Below, piece by piece: positions 1 to 7,683 of a stretch of 38,593 nt of DNA. The notes below the pieces were generated by a model. It was not told the origin of the DNA. It did no database searches and saw only the letters and a program-made list of their open reading frames with translations. This stretch comes from Gammaproteobacteria bacterium CG11_big_fil_rev_8_21_14_0_20_46_22. GTDB lineage: Bacteria; Pseudomonadota; Gammaproteobacteria; UBA12402. The position numbers and the translations under genes are program-made. Position 1 is the first letter of the stretch. Every line of letters starts with the position of its first letter. The stretch is taken from contig PCWT01000048.1 of assembly GCA_002796245.1 (NCBI GenBank), forward strand, positions 135,858 through 174,450, given 5' to 3'.

Positions 1-539
1 GGGTGTTTGAGCAATGGAATTAATGAGTTAATGGCGAGATGAAATAGTTGGTACTGAGCTTTATCTTTTTTGATCGTCTCCAAGTAAGCTCGAGCTTCTG
101 CGAACCAATCTTTTAGTGAGTCAGAAAAGGTTTTTGGGCAAGCGTAGCTAACGGCACCAGAGATACTTTGAACATAGGGTTTATCCTGTTCGAAGGAAAA
201 CCACTCTTTTTCCAACGCTTGTCGCGAAAACCCAATTGAGAAGCCCAGGCCGTCATCGCCATATTCACGCCAGGCAGGCAAGTAGTTTTGTTGTTCGGAA
301 AAGGAGGCTGTGTAAAAAGGTTTTTCTTTTAGGGCCTCATCCTGCGTAGCGATAAAGTTGATTCTGTCTTCATGGCTGTTTGGAAATAAATGGTTTGCAA
401 AAGCTGATATGCCATACCTTATTTCCGTTGGATCATTGAGGTGGTGAAAATCAGTTAACCATAGCGTACTACTCTCAACGATGCCCTTCAGTCCGGCTAG
501 CGAGGTGTAATGGTAAATTATTTCATTCTCATCAGGCAT
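1..539 (-). CDS. DUF2971 family protein, 3' end cut off by the window
   Basis: An open reading frame starts at the ATG whose complement is CAT at 537-539 and runs off the left edge without a stop (179 codons visible). The N-terminus IIYHYTSLAGLKGIVES, followed by LWLTDFHHLNDPTEIRYG, is the hallmark start of DUF2971 proteins: a YHYTS motif, a short helix, then a fold segment with an LNDPTE motif. A later segment, PAWREYGDDGLGFSIGF, fits the same family (typically W..Y...GKG..I.F). The biochemical role of DUF2971 is not established; members are scattered and often lie in accessory or defence-like regions. No strong Shine-Dalgarno sequence precedes the ATG. The gene follows an AT-rich hairpin that separates it from the hydrolase gene upstream on the same strand. 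The family call is fairly secure; function is unknown. Confidence 0.72.
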   Translation of the reverse strand, partial: MPDENEIIYHYTSLAGLKGIVESSTLWLTDFHHLNDPTEIRYGISAFANHLFPNSHEDRINFIATQDEALKEKPFYTASFSEQQNYLPAWREYGDDGLGFSIGFSRQALEKEWFSFEQDKPYVQSISGAVSYACPKTFSDSLKDWFAEARAYLETIKKDKAQYQLFHLAINSLIPLLKH

Positions 540-587
540 TTCTTGTGTTCCAGGAAATTTTCTAATAAGTTCTTTTATTGTGGTAAG

Positions 588-613
588 TGCACATATAGAT
601 ATTTATATGTGCA
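588..613. repeat. Perfect 10-bp inverted repeat between hydrolase and DUF2971 genes
   Basis: TGCACATATA (588-597) pairs with TATATGTGCA (604-613) across a 6-nt loop. It lies in the 110-bp gap between the stop of the hydrolase gene and the start of the DUF2971 gene, both on the minus strand. It could be an operator for the DUF2971 gene or a weak hairpin terminator for the hydrolase; no long T-tract follows on either strand, so termination is not well supported. Confidence 0.45.
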
Positions 614-649
614 TCTAGGGGACCTGGATGGTTTTTAAGCAGAGTGGCT

Positions 650-1447
650 CTAGGATTGCTGTAAGAAGAGCAACACTCGCGAAACAAACGCTTCAGGATA
701 CTCGATATACGGCAAATGCCCGCAGCGCTCGAAACGGTAGTACTCAGCATCTTTCACCGTATCGGCGATGTGTTTCATCGAGGGTTCAAGAAAGACGATA
801 TCTTCATCCGAGCCTGTGACTAATACCGGTAGCTTTAGGCTTGATAGCCAGGGCGTGGAATCAAAGCCTTGAAGTGCGGCAAATTGTGCTTCAAACCCTT
901 CGATAGAAAATGGGTAGGGATTGTTGAGATTAAGCTCAATCAGGGTATCAAGCATATTGTTGTGTGATAAAAATTGTTGTGAAAATGCCCAAGATAAGCC
1001 GATTTGAATAATGGCCTTGGCGGGTGCGCCAGCTTTCATGAGCTGAAGTTGTGCTTCGGCAAATATATTGTAGCAAGATTCAGGTTTAGCCACGGAGTTG
1101 CAGATCACAACAGATTTAACCCGTTCTGCATAGCGGTGTGCCAGCGTTTGCACAATAAATCCACCCATGGAACTGCCGATGAAGTGCGCTTGCTGAATGT
1201 CTAGGGCATCACACAAACTAATCACATCGTCAGCCATTTGGTCGATTGAGTAAGGTCCCTTGGGGATATCGCTCTGCCCTGCGCCGCGATTATCGAAAAT
1301 AATCACTTGATAATGTTTAGATAAGGCTTCTGTGACGGTGTACCAAGCGGTGTGGTCTGCGGTAAAACCTGCTACAAGGACCAAGGGTTCACCCTGGCCA
1401 TAGGTTTCATAATAAAGATTAATTCCGTTGGATTGAAGGCTTGGCAT
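650..1447 (-). CDS. Alpha/beta-fold hydrolase
   Basis: This 265-aa protein is a single-domain alpha/beta hydrolase. The nucleophile elbow is GSSMG with Ser93. The acid is probably Asp216 in GSDEDI (Asp214 is the alternative). The catalytic His is His244 in ERCGHLPYIEYP. The N-terminal part (GEPLVLVAGF, then FDNRGAGQSD) carries the usual oxyanion-hole region and the DxRGxGxS turn of the MhpC/epoxide-hydrolase-like superfamily. There is no signal peptide, so it should act in the cytoplasm; the substrate (ester, lactone or C-C hydrolysis) cannot be read from the sequence. It starts 15 bp downstream of the smpB stop on the same strand and may be co-transcribed with smpB. Confidence 0.85.
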   Translation of the reverse strand: MPSLQSNGINLYYETYGQGEPLVLVAGFTADHTAWYTVTEALSKHYQVIIFDNRGAGQSDIPKGPYSIDQMADDVISLCDALDIQQAHFIGSSMGGFIVQTLAHRYAERVKSVVICNSVAKPESCYNIFAEAQLQLMKAGAPAKAIIQIGLSWAFSQQFLSHNNMLDTLIELNLNNPYPFSIEGFEAQFAALQGFDSTPWLSSLKLPVLVTGSDEDIVFLEPSMKHIADTVKDAEYYRFERCGHLPYIEYPEAFVSRVLLFLQQS

Positions 1448-1462
1448 CGGCTGTCTCCCTGC

Positions 1463-1918
1463 TTAGCGTTTTAACATCCGGGCTTTATCGCGCGCCCAAT
1501 CGCGGTCTTTTAGGGTTTGACGTTTGTCGTGGAGTTTTTTACCGCGAGCGAGTGCAATTTCACATTTCACGCGGCCACGTTTCCAGTAAAGTGATACGGG
1601 CACAAGTGTGAGCCCTTTTTCTTTCACCTTGCCGATCAGTTTATCCAGCTCTTTTTTATGCAGCAACAGTTTACGGTTGCGCACCGGGTCTGGGTTGACG
1701 TGTGTTGAGGCAGAAGCTAGAGGTGTGATGTGTGCACCAAATAAAAACGCTTCGCCCTTGCGAATCAAAACATAACCTTCTTTGATATGCACCTTGCCGG
1801 CGCGAATGCTTTTAAGCTCCCAACCTTCCAGGCACAAACCTGCCTCGAGCTGTTCTTCAAAGAAGTAATCGTGCGAGGCTTTTTTGTTTTTAGCGATCGT
1901 GCTGCTCATGGCGGTCAT
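1463..1918 (-). CDS. smpB: SsrA-binding protein SmpB (trans-translation)
   Basis: This 151-aa protein is SmpB, the partner of tmRNA that delivers it to stalled ribosomes for rescue and tagging. Recognisable family segments are [28 protein letters not shown], and the basic C-terminal tail [23 protein letters not shown] that enters the mRNA channel. Length is close to the usual 150-160 aa. A second in-frame ATG three codons downstream ([10 protein letters not shown]) is an equally plausible start, and neither has a clear Shine-Dalgarno sequence. As in E. coli it is divergent from the ratA-rnfH genes, though here a MATE gene lies between. The tmRNA gene itself is not in this window. Confidence 0.96.
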   Translation of the reverse strand: MTAMSSTIAKNKKASHDYFFEEQLEAGLCLEGWELKSIRAGKVHIKEGYVLIRKGEAFLFGAHITPLASASTHVNPDPVRNRKLLLHKKELDKLIGKVKEKGLTLVPVSLYWKRGRVKCEIALARGKKLHDKRQTLKDRDWARDKARMLKR

Positions 1919-2106
1919 ATCAATGATTGTTCAAAAAACTTGCGAAGTGTAGCAGCCTATGGCATAGTGCGCGACTATTTTATTGTTTGGTTCAATGTTT
2001 TGGGAAGATCGCCAATGAAGATTTCACCCACAGCTTCGTTATCGTCTCGCTTGCCGCGCTAAGCCCAAGCATCGTATAGTTATTAACATTGAACACAGGC
2101 CCCCTC

Positions 2107-3480
2107 ATGACATCCGTAAAGCCTTTTCAGGCCGAATTGAAACAAACATTTAGCATGGCGATGCCCCTTGTCGCATCCTCCTTAGTCCAGTCCGCCAGCG
2201 GTTTTGTTGGTACGGTGATTGTTGCGCACCTGGGCAAAATCGCGCTGGCCGCAAGTGCTTTGGTGGGCATGAGCTGGGTGACTTTGTTGGTGTTGGTTTT
2301 TGGTATGCTTAACTCCATCAGCGTCTTGGTGGCACAGCGTGTCGGTGCCAAACAATACGGGGAAGCTTCTCGATTGGGCGCGCAAGGCATGATTGTCGCC
2401 GTGTTACTTGCCATACCGGTCATGGTTGTGATGTATTTTGAAAACTACCTGTTTATCTGGACCAAGCAACCCGCGAGTATTTTGGCCTATGCGACGCCGT
2501 ATTTGCATGCCTTGTCGTGGTGCATGCTACCTTTGGCGATTTTGATTGTGATGGAACAGTTTTTAATTGGTATTGGTAAAACACAATTGGTGATGTGGAT
2601 CAGCCTTTTGCAAGTGCCGTTTGAAATGCTATTTAACTACGCGTTTACTTTCGGCAAATTTGGCTTGCCGGCTTTTGGGATTGCCGGTGTAGGCTATGGG
2701 TTTACAACCGTATTTATCATTGCCATGGTCTTGATTGCGCTATACATCACTTACTCAGATGTGGGGCGACAGTACCCCTTGTTCAAATCTTTGCGCGGCT
2801 TGCATTTAAAGGTTGTGAAAAAGATTTTTCAGATCGGTTGGCCGATTGGTTTAATGTATGGTTCAGAAGTTGGTTATTTTGCGATTATTACTTTTTTTAT
2901 GGGGCACTTCGGTTTGGATACCTTGGCGGCTCACCAAATCACATTTCAATATTTAGCCTTATTAATGGCCGTGGTGTTTGGTATTTCTCAGGCGGTTTCT
3001 GCGCGCGTGGGTCATGCGGTGGGGCGTAATGATCGCTCAAGTATTCGCTTAGCAATGCATGCGGGTTTTGTTTTAGCCGTGGGCGGTATGTTCATTGTGG
3101 CTTTGGCATATTGGTTTGCGCCACGGCTTTTGATTTCAGTGGATCAAACGCGGAGTCTCAGCTTGAATGCGATACAGATTGCGGTGCTTTTTTTGGCGAT
3201 TGCGGCGGTGTTTCAGTTGTTTGATGCCCTGCGTTTGGTGGCTGTGGGCGCCTTGCGCGGATTAAATGATACACGGGCGCCGCTGTGGATTAGCTTGGTG
3301 GCGTTTTCAGGCTTAGGCTTGCTGTCTGGCTATGTTTTTGCGTATCACTGGCATTTAGGTGGCGCGGGTTTTTGGCTTGGCATGATCGTGGGTGATGTTG
3401 CGTGCGCCCTTATTTTAATATATCGTTTCGGCAGACAGTGGAGCAGTGTTGATCTGGCTTCCTTGATGAATACCGACTAA
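2107..3480 (+). CDS. MATE-family multidrug/cation efflux transporter
   Basis: The 457-aa product is a polytopic inner-membrane protein with about 12 predicted hydrophobic segments in two homologous halves, typical of MATE/NorM exporters that expel cationic compounds using a Na+ or H+ gradient. The first half opens with MAMPLVASSLVQSASGFVGT; the second half contains GWPIGLMYGSEVGYFAI and LAAHQITFQYLALLMAVVFG, which match the MATE repeat pattern. An in-frame TTG at 2089 would add six residues; the ATG at 2107 is preferred although neither start has a strong Shine-Dalgarno sequence. The stop lies 9 bp before ratA, so MATE-ratA-rnfH look like one transcript. The position between smpB and ratA is not the canonical arrangement and suggests insertion into a conserved cluster. 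Confidence 0.9.
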   Translation: MTSVKPFQAELKQTFSMAMPLVASSLVQSASGFVGTVIVAHLGKIALAASALVGMSWVTLLVLVFGMLNSISVLVAQRVGAKQYGEASRLGAQGMIVAVLLAIPVMVVMYFENYLFIWTKQPASILAYATPYLHALSWCMLPLAILIVMEQFLIGIGKTQLVMWISLLQVPFEMLFNYAFTFGKFGLPAFGIAGVGYGFTTVFIIAMVLIALYITYSDVGRQYPLFKSLRGLHLKVVKKIFQIGWPIGLMYGSEVGYFAIITFFMGHFGLDTLAAHQITFQYLALLMAVVFGISQAVSARVGHAVGRNDRSSIRLAMHAGFVLAVGGMFIVALAYWFAPRLLISVDQTRSLSLNAIQIAVLFLAIAAVFQLFDALRLVAVGALRGLNDTRAPLWISLVAFSGLGLLSGYVFAYHWHLGGAGFWLGMIVGDVACALILIYRFGRQWSSVDLASLMNTD

Positions 3481-3489
3481 AGAGCATTT

Positions 3490-3927
3490 ATGACACACAT
3501 TAAGCGATCAGCCTTAGTTCCTTTCTCTGCTGACAAGCTCTACGACTTGGTGAATGCGATCGAAACGTATCCTGAGTTTTTGCCGTGGTGCAGTGATACA
3601 AAAATTTTAGAGTCATCGCCTGAGGTGATGTTGGCTAGTATGACGATTGCAGGTGGCGGCTTTAGCAAAACCTTCACGACGCGCAATGAATTATTCCCAC
3701 CTGAAAAAATTATCATGCGTCACGTTGATGGCCCCTTCAAATCACTCACGGGCGAATGGCGTTTTGTACCGTTGTCTAATGACGGTTGTCGTGTTGAGTT
3801 GGATATGCATTTTGAAGTCGAAAGCGGCATAAAAGGTATGTTATTTGGTGTGGTCTTTAATAAAATTGCCGACAAACTTGTTGATGCATTTTGTGCGCGA
3901 GCCAAAGAGCTATATGCAAACGATTAA
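3490..3927 (+). CDS. ratA: RatA / Coq10-like START-domain protein
   Basis: This 145-aa protein is a single SRPBCC (START-like, polyketide-cyclase) domain. RSALVPFSADKLYDLVNAIE and YPEFLPWCSDTKILES closely match the N-terminus of E. coli RatA/YfjG, and DGPFKSLTGEWRF plus the C-terminal helix KIADKLVDAFCARAKELY complete the fold. Homologues include mitochondrial Coq10, which binds ubiquinone. The E. coli protein has also been reported to block 70S ribosome association, so both a quinone-related and a ribosome-related role are on record. It overlaps the downstream rnfH by 14 bp, the conserved ratA-rnfH pairing. Confidence 0.92.
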   Translation: MTHIKRSALVPFSADKLYDLVNAIETYPEFLPWCSDTKILESSPEVMLASMTIAGGGFSKTFTTRNELFPPEKIIMRHVDGPFKSLTGEWRFVPLSNDGCRVELDMHFEVESGIKGMLFGVVFNKIADKLVDAFCARAKELYAND

Positions 3928-4195
3928 TGTTACTGTTACCTATGCTTTGCCTGATCAGCAGCCTGTTTTTTCTGTGAGCCTTAAAAGTACCGCGGTGGTG
4001 TTAGATGCATTGCTCGCCTCCGGTATTTTAAAACAGTTTCCAGAGATTGATTTGAAAACCCAACGCGTGGGTATTTTTTCTGAATGTGTGATGCTCAGTG
4101 AAAAATTAAAAGACGGCGATCGGGTTGAGATTTATCGTCCCTTGACCATCGACCCCAAAGACGCGCGTCGCCTGCGCGCTCAAAAAAGAGCCTAA
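3914..4195 (+). CDS. rnfH: RnfH/RatB family ubiquitin-like protein
   Basis: The preferred ATG at 3914 lies inside the end of ratA and yields a 93-aa protein beginning MQTINVTVTYALPDQQPV. This matches the RnfH (UPF0125) family, a beta-grasp fold protein of about 95 aa: V.VTYA at the start, a middle DLKTQRVGIFSE, and a C-terminal GDRVEIYRPLTIDPKDARRL with the conserved RVEIYRPL motif. The molecular role is not settled; the gene is almost always coupled to ratA. A longer frame begins at 3845 inside ratA, but it adds residues with no family counterpart. The stop overlaps the convergent MFS stop by 4 bp. Confidence 0.93.
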   Translation: MQTINVTVTYALPDQQPVFSVSLKSTAVVLDALLASGILKQFPEIDLKTQRVGIFSECVMLSEKLKDGDRVEIYRPLTIDPKDARRLRAQKRA

Positions 4196-5463
4196 GCCTC
4201 TTTGTATTTGCAAAATAAGATTAACACTGCGCAAGCCACACACAAGATGGGCAGTAAGCTTAAGGCCCATTGGTAATCACGCACCGCATAATGAATGCTG
4301 CCGATATGGTGCGTGTGAGCAACATTGTGTAATACGAAACCCAGGATGAGTTGCAAGACCGGCGCAACGCCGATGCCTAGTGTATTCGTAAATCCGATGC
4401 GCGTGCTGGCGGCGACGCGCGGCTCGAGCTCATGAATTAATGTGTAATTCCACAAATACACATTGCTGGTAATGCCGATCAAAAAGAAAACCAAGCATAA
4501 CCATAAGTAATCAAGCTTCACAACAAAGATCACGACGCAATAAAGCGCGGCAGTGAGCAATGCCATGAGTGCGAGAATAAATCGTGGTTTTTTGCAGTAA
4601 TTATAAAACCAACCAAAAAAGGGTGCTGCAATTGCGGTGCCCAAGAAAATAAAGCTTGAGCTGATGGCGGCTTGAGTGAGATTAAGTTTGTGAGAGCTGA
4701 CTAAAAACGGGATGCCCCAAGACGCGATAAAGACCGTTTGTGGCGTCATCAATGCGCCCGCATAAAGTCCGTTGCAGACAGCACGAAAATTCGTGAATAG
4801 TTTGATGACGTCTTTGTGAAAATGTGCGCTGGGTTTAATACGATCAAGCGGCAGTTGGCCAAGCCCTCGCTTAGGCGTGTTGCGAATAAAGCACGGTACG
4901 AGAATGGTGAAGATTAAGGAGATTGCAACACAGGCATAAGCAAAACTGTGCCAGCCCACGTGGGTGATCAAGCTGGCTGTGTAAGCATTGGCAAAAACCA
5001 TGCCTAATAAGCCAATGGCCTCAACCAGCGCAACCAAAAAAGGGTACATATGGCTTGGGAACCAGTTGCGGCATAAAAATAATGTACAGACAAACACGAA
5101 TGACACGCCAAAACCCATGATGAGTCGCGCGATAATGGCAAGCGCGGCATTGGGCGATAAGGCAAAAAGCAGGCAGGCCAGCGTGGTCAGTGATGCACTA
5201 AAGATTAAAAGTTTTCTTGCGCCGTATCGGTCCGTTAAATAGCCGGCGGGCGTTTGCATGATCATGTAAGTGTAGTAGTAAGCGCTTGTGAGTACGCTCG
5301 CGCCGATAGCGCCCATCGTAAAATCGCGCATTAAGTTTTCGGTGAGAATACCTGCAGTAAATTGCAGCAAAAATTGAAACAGGACAAAGCCTGTGGCAAG
5401 TGAAAAGATCAATAAAGCGCGCGAGCGCTCTTTTTGCATTTTATGCGAGAGTTGTCCATGCAC
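4192..5463 (-). CDS. Major facilitator superfamily transporter
   Basis: This 423-aa polytopic protein has about 12 hydrophobic segments. The MFS signature loop lies between TM2 and TM3: GYLTDRYGARKLLIF, matching the G-x-x-x-D-R-x-G-x-R/K-x pattern. In style it resembles MFS carriers that intracellular Legionella and Coxiella use for nutrient uptake, but the substrate cannot be read from the sequence. The annotated start has an alternative eight codons later (MQKERSRALL). It begins 26 bp after the bamE stop on the same strand, so it may be read from the bamE promoter; its stop overlaps the convergent rnfH stop (CTAA). It separates rnfH from bamE, which are adjacent in E. coli. Confidence 0.88.
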   Translation of the reverse strand: MHGQLSHKMQKERSRALLIFSLATGFVLFQFLLQFTAGILTENLMRDFTMGAIGASVLTSAYYYTYMIMQTPAGYLTDRYGARKLLIFSASLTTLACLLFALSPNAALAIIARLIMGFGVSFVFVCTLFLCRNWFPSHMYPFLVALVEAIGLLGMVFANAYTASLITHVGWHSFAYACVAISLIFTILVPCFIRNTPKRGLGQLPLDRIKPSAHFHKDVIKLFTNFRAVCNGLYAGALMTPQTVFIASWGIPFLVSSHKLNLTQAAISSSFIFLGTAIAAPFFGWFYNYCKKPRFILALMALLTAALYCVVIFVVKLDYLWLCLVFFLIGITSNVYLWNYTLIHELEPRVAASTRIGFTNTLGIGVAPVLQLILGFVLHNVAHTHHIGSIHYAVRDYQWALSLLPILCVACAVLILFCKYKEA

Positions 5464-5489
5464 AAGCTTATCCTACAATCCTTGCGGGC

Positions 5490-5816
5490 TTACGATGTGG
5501 TTTGTTCTGGCTGTTTGTCGATTTTAATCAACCGGTTGTTTTTAAAGGTTAAGATGACCGCGCTGCGCTGGCTAGGCCCGCGATTTGGCCAAAGTGTATA
5601 AACGTAAATAAGTTCGTTGTCATTAAACGTGTTAACGAGCACCGGTTTTCCGCCCATGATATCCGTGGCTTGCGCTTTGCTCATGCCAAGTTTTAGTTTG
5701 GCCACGTGTTGCCAGTTAATGACATTACCTTGCTGTACGTCGGGGCGGTATTCATGAATGATCCCACAGCCTGCAAGCGAGAGCGTCATTAGCATAAGAC
5801 CGGCGAGCTTTTTCAT
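5490..5816 (-). CDS. bamE: Outer membrane assembly lipoprotein BamE (SmpA/OmlA)
   Basis: The start at 5816 gives a 108-aa lipoprotein with a good Shine-Dalgarno sequence (GGAGA, 7 nt upstream). A longer frame extends to 5918 but lacks a ribosome site and would bury the signal peptide. The N-terminus MKKLAGLMLMTLSLAGC is a lipoprotein signal with lipobox LAGC and lipidated Cys17. The mature part shows the SmpA/OmlA fold: YRPDVQQGN, LKLGMSKAQATDIMGG.P, and VYTLWPNRGPSQRSAVILTF. BamE belongs to the BAM complex that inserts beta-barrel proteins in the outer membrane. It is divergent from fur, as in many gammaproteobacteria, and followed by an MFS gene. Confidence 0.95.
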   Translation of the reverse strand: MKKLAGLMLMTLSLAGCGIIHEYRPDVQQGNVINWQHVAKLKLGMSKAQATDIMGGKPVLVNTFNDNELIYVYTLWPNRGPSQRSAVILTFKNNRLIKIDKQPEQTTS

Positions 5817-5927
5817 TGTATTTTCTCCAAATAGGCGGCCATGATACCGCAATTGTTCCGCGTAGGGAACATTCGATCTATTGACGGGGCTGCCCGATTT
5901 TCTGCACAATGCCCACAAGGAGGCATT

Positions 5928-6377
5928 ATGCCAGAGTCAGATTTACGCGAGCGCGGGTTAAAAAGCACGCTGCCGCGCATGAAAATTTTAGCCATTCTTG
6001 AGTCTGCGGGTGCTAAGCATCTAAGTGCTGATGATATTCATGCCCGTCTTTTGGAGGGCGGTGAAGATATCGCCCTGGCCACGATATACCGTGTGCTCAC
6101 GCAGTTTGAAACGGCAGGTTTGGTGGTTAAGCATAACTTTGAAGAAGGCTATGCGGTTTATGAGTTGGATGATGGCCAGCACCATGATCATTTGATCTGC
6201 ACAGATTGCCAGCATGTCCAAGAGTTCGTAGATGACGTTATTGAGTCACGGCAAGAAGCCTTGGCTGATCGTTATGGGTTTAAAATCACACATCATCAGT
6301 TGTATTTGTATGGACAATGTCAGCGAAAAAACTGCCCTTATCGCCAGTCGCTTAAGCCACATACGCGAAGAGATTAA
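5928..6377 (+). CDS. fur: Ferric uptake regulator Fur
   Basis: The ATG at 5928 follows a strong ribosome site (AAGGAGG, 5 nt spacing) and gives 149 aa, the usual Fur length. The winged-helix DNA-binding domain occupies about residues 8-80 (LKSTLPRMKILAILE, ALATIYRVLTQFETAGLV). The dimerisation/metal domain follows, with a His cluster HHDH at 85-88, Cys91-x2-Cys94 and Cys131-x4-Cys136, matching the structural zinc site of E. coli Fur. It represses iron-uptake genes when bound to Fe2+. A longer in-frame start at 5841 has no ribosome site and is rejected. The end of the gene overlaps yggS by 68 bp in another frame. Confidence 0.97.
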   Translation: MPESDLRERGLKSTLPRMKILAILESAGAKHLSADDIHARLLEGGEDIALATIYRVLTQFETAGLVVKHNFEEGYAVYELDDGQHHDHLICTDCQHVQEFVDDVIESRQEALADRYGFKITHHQLYLYGQCQRKNCPYRQSLKPHTRRD

Positions 6378-6969
6378 AGCGCTTTCGCCCTCGGCGCGTT
6401 TGATAGCGGTTTCCAAATATCAGCCACTTGACAGGCTTTTGGCCGCAATTGATGCGGGCCAATATGTATTTGGCGAAAATCATGTGCAAGAGGCCGTCGA
6501 AAAGATCAAGGCACTTTCTAGTGTTGATTGTCTCGAATGGCACTTTATCGGCACTGTTCAATCGAATAAAACACGGGTAATCGCCGAGCATTTTGATTGG
6601 GTGCAAAGCCTGTGTGATCTCAAGCATGCCCAGCGTTTAAATGAAGCCCGCCAGGGTAAGCTGCTCAATGTGTTGATCCAAGTGAATATCGATCGTGAGC
6701 CGACGAAATCCGGCGTGCTTGAAGAAAAGCTAGAAGGCTTTGCTAAAGCACTGTTGGCTTACCCCAATCTTCGTTTTCGCGGTTTGATGTGTATTCCAAG
6801 GCCGGGTAGTGATGCTTTTTCGCGCATGAAAACTCTGTTTGAGCACATGAATGCTTCAGGTTTTTCGCTTGACACGCTGAGCATGGGGATGTCGCAAGAC
6901 TATGCTGATGCGCTTAGAGCCGGTAGTACAATGGTGCGCGTGGGCACAGCGATTTTCGGCAATCGTTAG
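6310..6969 (+). CDS. yggS: YggS/PROSC-family PLP homeostasis protein
   Basis: The protein is 219 aa when started at the ATG at 6310, which lies inside the last 68 bp of fur. This start aligns with the known N-terminus of YggS about 35 residues before the PLP lysine. That lysine is Lys36 in LIAVSKYQP. Other family motifs are FGENHVQEAVEKI, LEWHFIGTVQSNKT, VLIQVNIDREPTKSG, GLMCIP and LSMGMSQDYADAL, ending in VRVGTAIFG. YggS is a single-domain TIM-barrel protein that binds pyridoxal phosphate and buffers B6 and amino-acid pools. No ribosome site is evident, so translation is probably coupled to fur. Confidence 0.95.
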   Translation: MDNVSEKTALIASRLSHIREEIKALSPSARLIAVSKYQPLDRLLAAIDAGQYVFGENHVQEAVEKIKALSSVDCLEWHFIGTVQSNKTRVIAEHFDWVQSLCDLKHAQRLNEARQGKLLNVLIQVNIDREPTKSGVLEEKLEGFAKALLAYPNLRFRGLMCIPRPGSDAFSRMKTLFEHMNASGFSLDTLSMGMSQDYADALRAGSTMVRVGTAIFGNR

Positions 6970-7655
6970 GCCAGTAACTGTTGAATGAGTTCCGATTTTG
7001 TTTTGTAGCCGAGTTTTTGCTTGGCGTTGTCAAAGTAGGTTTCCACCGTGCGAGGCGAAAGGCGTAAATCTTTGGCGACAGCTTTGAGCGTTTTCCCTTT
7101 GAGCACTAAATATACGACTTGTTGCTCCCGCTGTGTGAGGTTGTTGAGCGGGTTTTTGCGAGGCTTGGCTTTCTCTGGATTGAGGGTGTTGCTGGGCAAT
7201 GCGTTTAACAAGGCTTTTACCTGTGTTAAAGACTGGTCAATCTTTGAATATGGCACTTCAAAAGCGATGCCCAGTGTGGCTTCGATATGACCATTTTGAT
7301 CGTAGAGCGGAAAACGGTTGGTAATAAAATAATAGTCTTTTTTCATGGCTTCAGAGTAAAGCGTAGGCTCACTCTTGTTCAATAGAGGCTTATTATTTTT
7401 CATCACCAGAAGGTCGTCTTGCCGGAAAGAGCGGTATTGTTGGTACTGTCCGCCCATTATTTTAGCCATGGCACGGTAAGATAGGCCTTCGAAATCATGA
7501 CGATTTTTGAGGCCAATCATTTCAGCCACTTGGTCATTACAGGCGAGGCCTTCGTTGTCTTTGGACTGCACAAAAACGTTCATCGGTAGAAAGAGTAAAC
7601 TTTCGATGTCGATGTGAAAACGGGGTGTTAGAGAGCAAGTTTTGCTTTTATTCAT
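6966..7655 (-). CDS. PAS domain plus LuxR-type DNA-binding regulator
   Basis: This 229-aa protein has an N-terminal PAS-like sensor (about residues 20-135: LPMNVFVQSKDN near the start, YYFITNRFPLYDQNGHIEATLGIAFEV near the end). After a Pro/Lys-rich linker comes a C-terminal LuxR/GerE helix-turn-helix (172-228: LTQREQQVVYLVLKGKT, LRLSPRTVETYF). Such PAS-GerE regulators are common in Legionellales; the signal sensed and the target genes are not apparent. It follows recN by 28 bp on the same strand, and its stop overlaps the convergent yggS stop by 4 bp (TTAG). A TATAAT lies only 7 nt upstream of the ATG and no Shine-Dalgarno sequence is visible, so the message might be leaderless. Confidence 0.88.
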   Translation of the reverse strand: MNKSKTCSLTPRFHIDIESLLFLPMNVFVQSKDNEGLACNDQVAEMIGLKNRHDFEGLSYRAMAKIMGGQYQQYRSFRQDDLLVMKNNKPLLNKSEPTLYSEAMKKDYYFITNRFPLYDQNGHIEATLGIAFEVPYSKIDQSLTQVKALLNALPSNTLNPEKAKPRKNPLNNLTQREQQVVYLVLKGKTLKAVAKDLRLSPRTVETYFDNAKQKLGYKTKSELIQQLLA

Positions 7656-7662
7656 TTGTTCA

Positions 7663-7668
7663 ATTATA
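7663..7668 (-). promoter_or_regulatory. Consensus -10 hexamer abutting the luxR-type start codon
   Basis: Read on the minus strand, 7668-7663 is a perfect TATAAT. A transcript from it would start about 6-7 nt later, essentially at the ATG at 7655. No recognisable -35 hexamer is found at 16-18 bp spacing, so the assignment is tentative. Confidence 0.35.
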
Positions 7669-7683
7669 GACCACTTTTGAGGT

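Noticed and set aside
3845-3913. Longer rnfH frame starting inside ratA
   Set aside because: The extra 23 residues match nothing in the RnfH family; the ATG at 3914 gives the canonical N-terminus.
5881-5909. TTGACG as a -35 for fur
   Set aside because: No acceptable -10 at 16-18 bp spacing; the hexamer alone is not enough.
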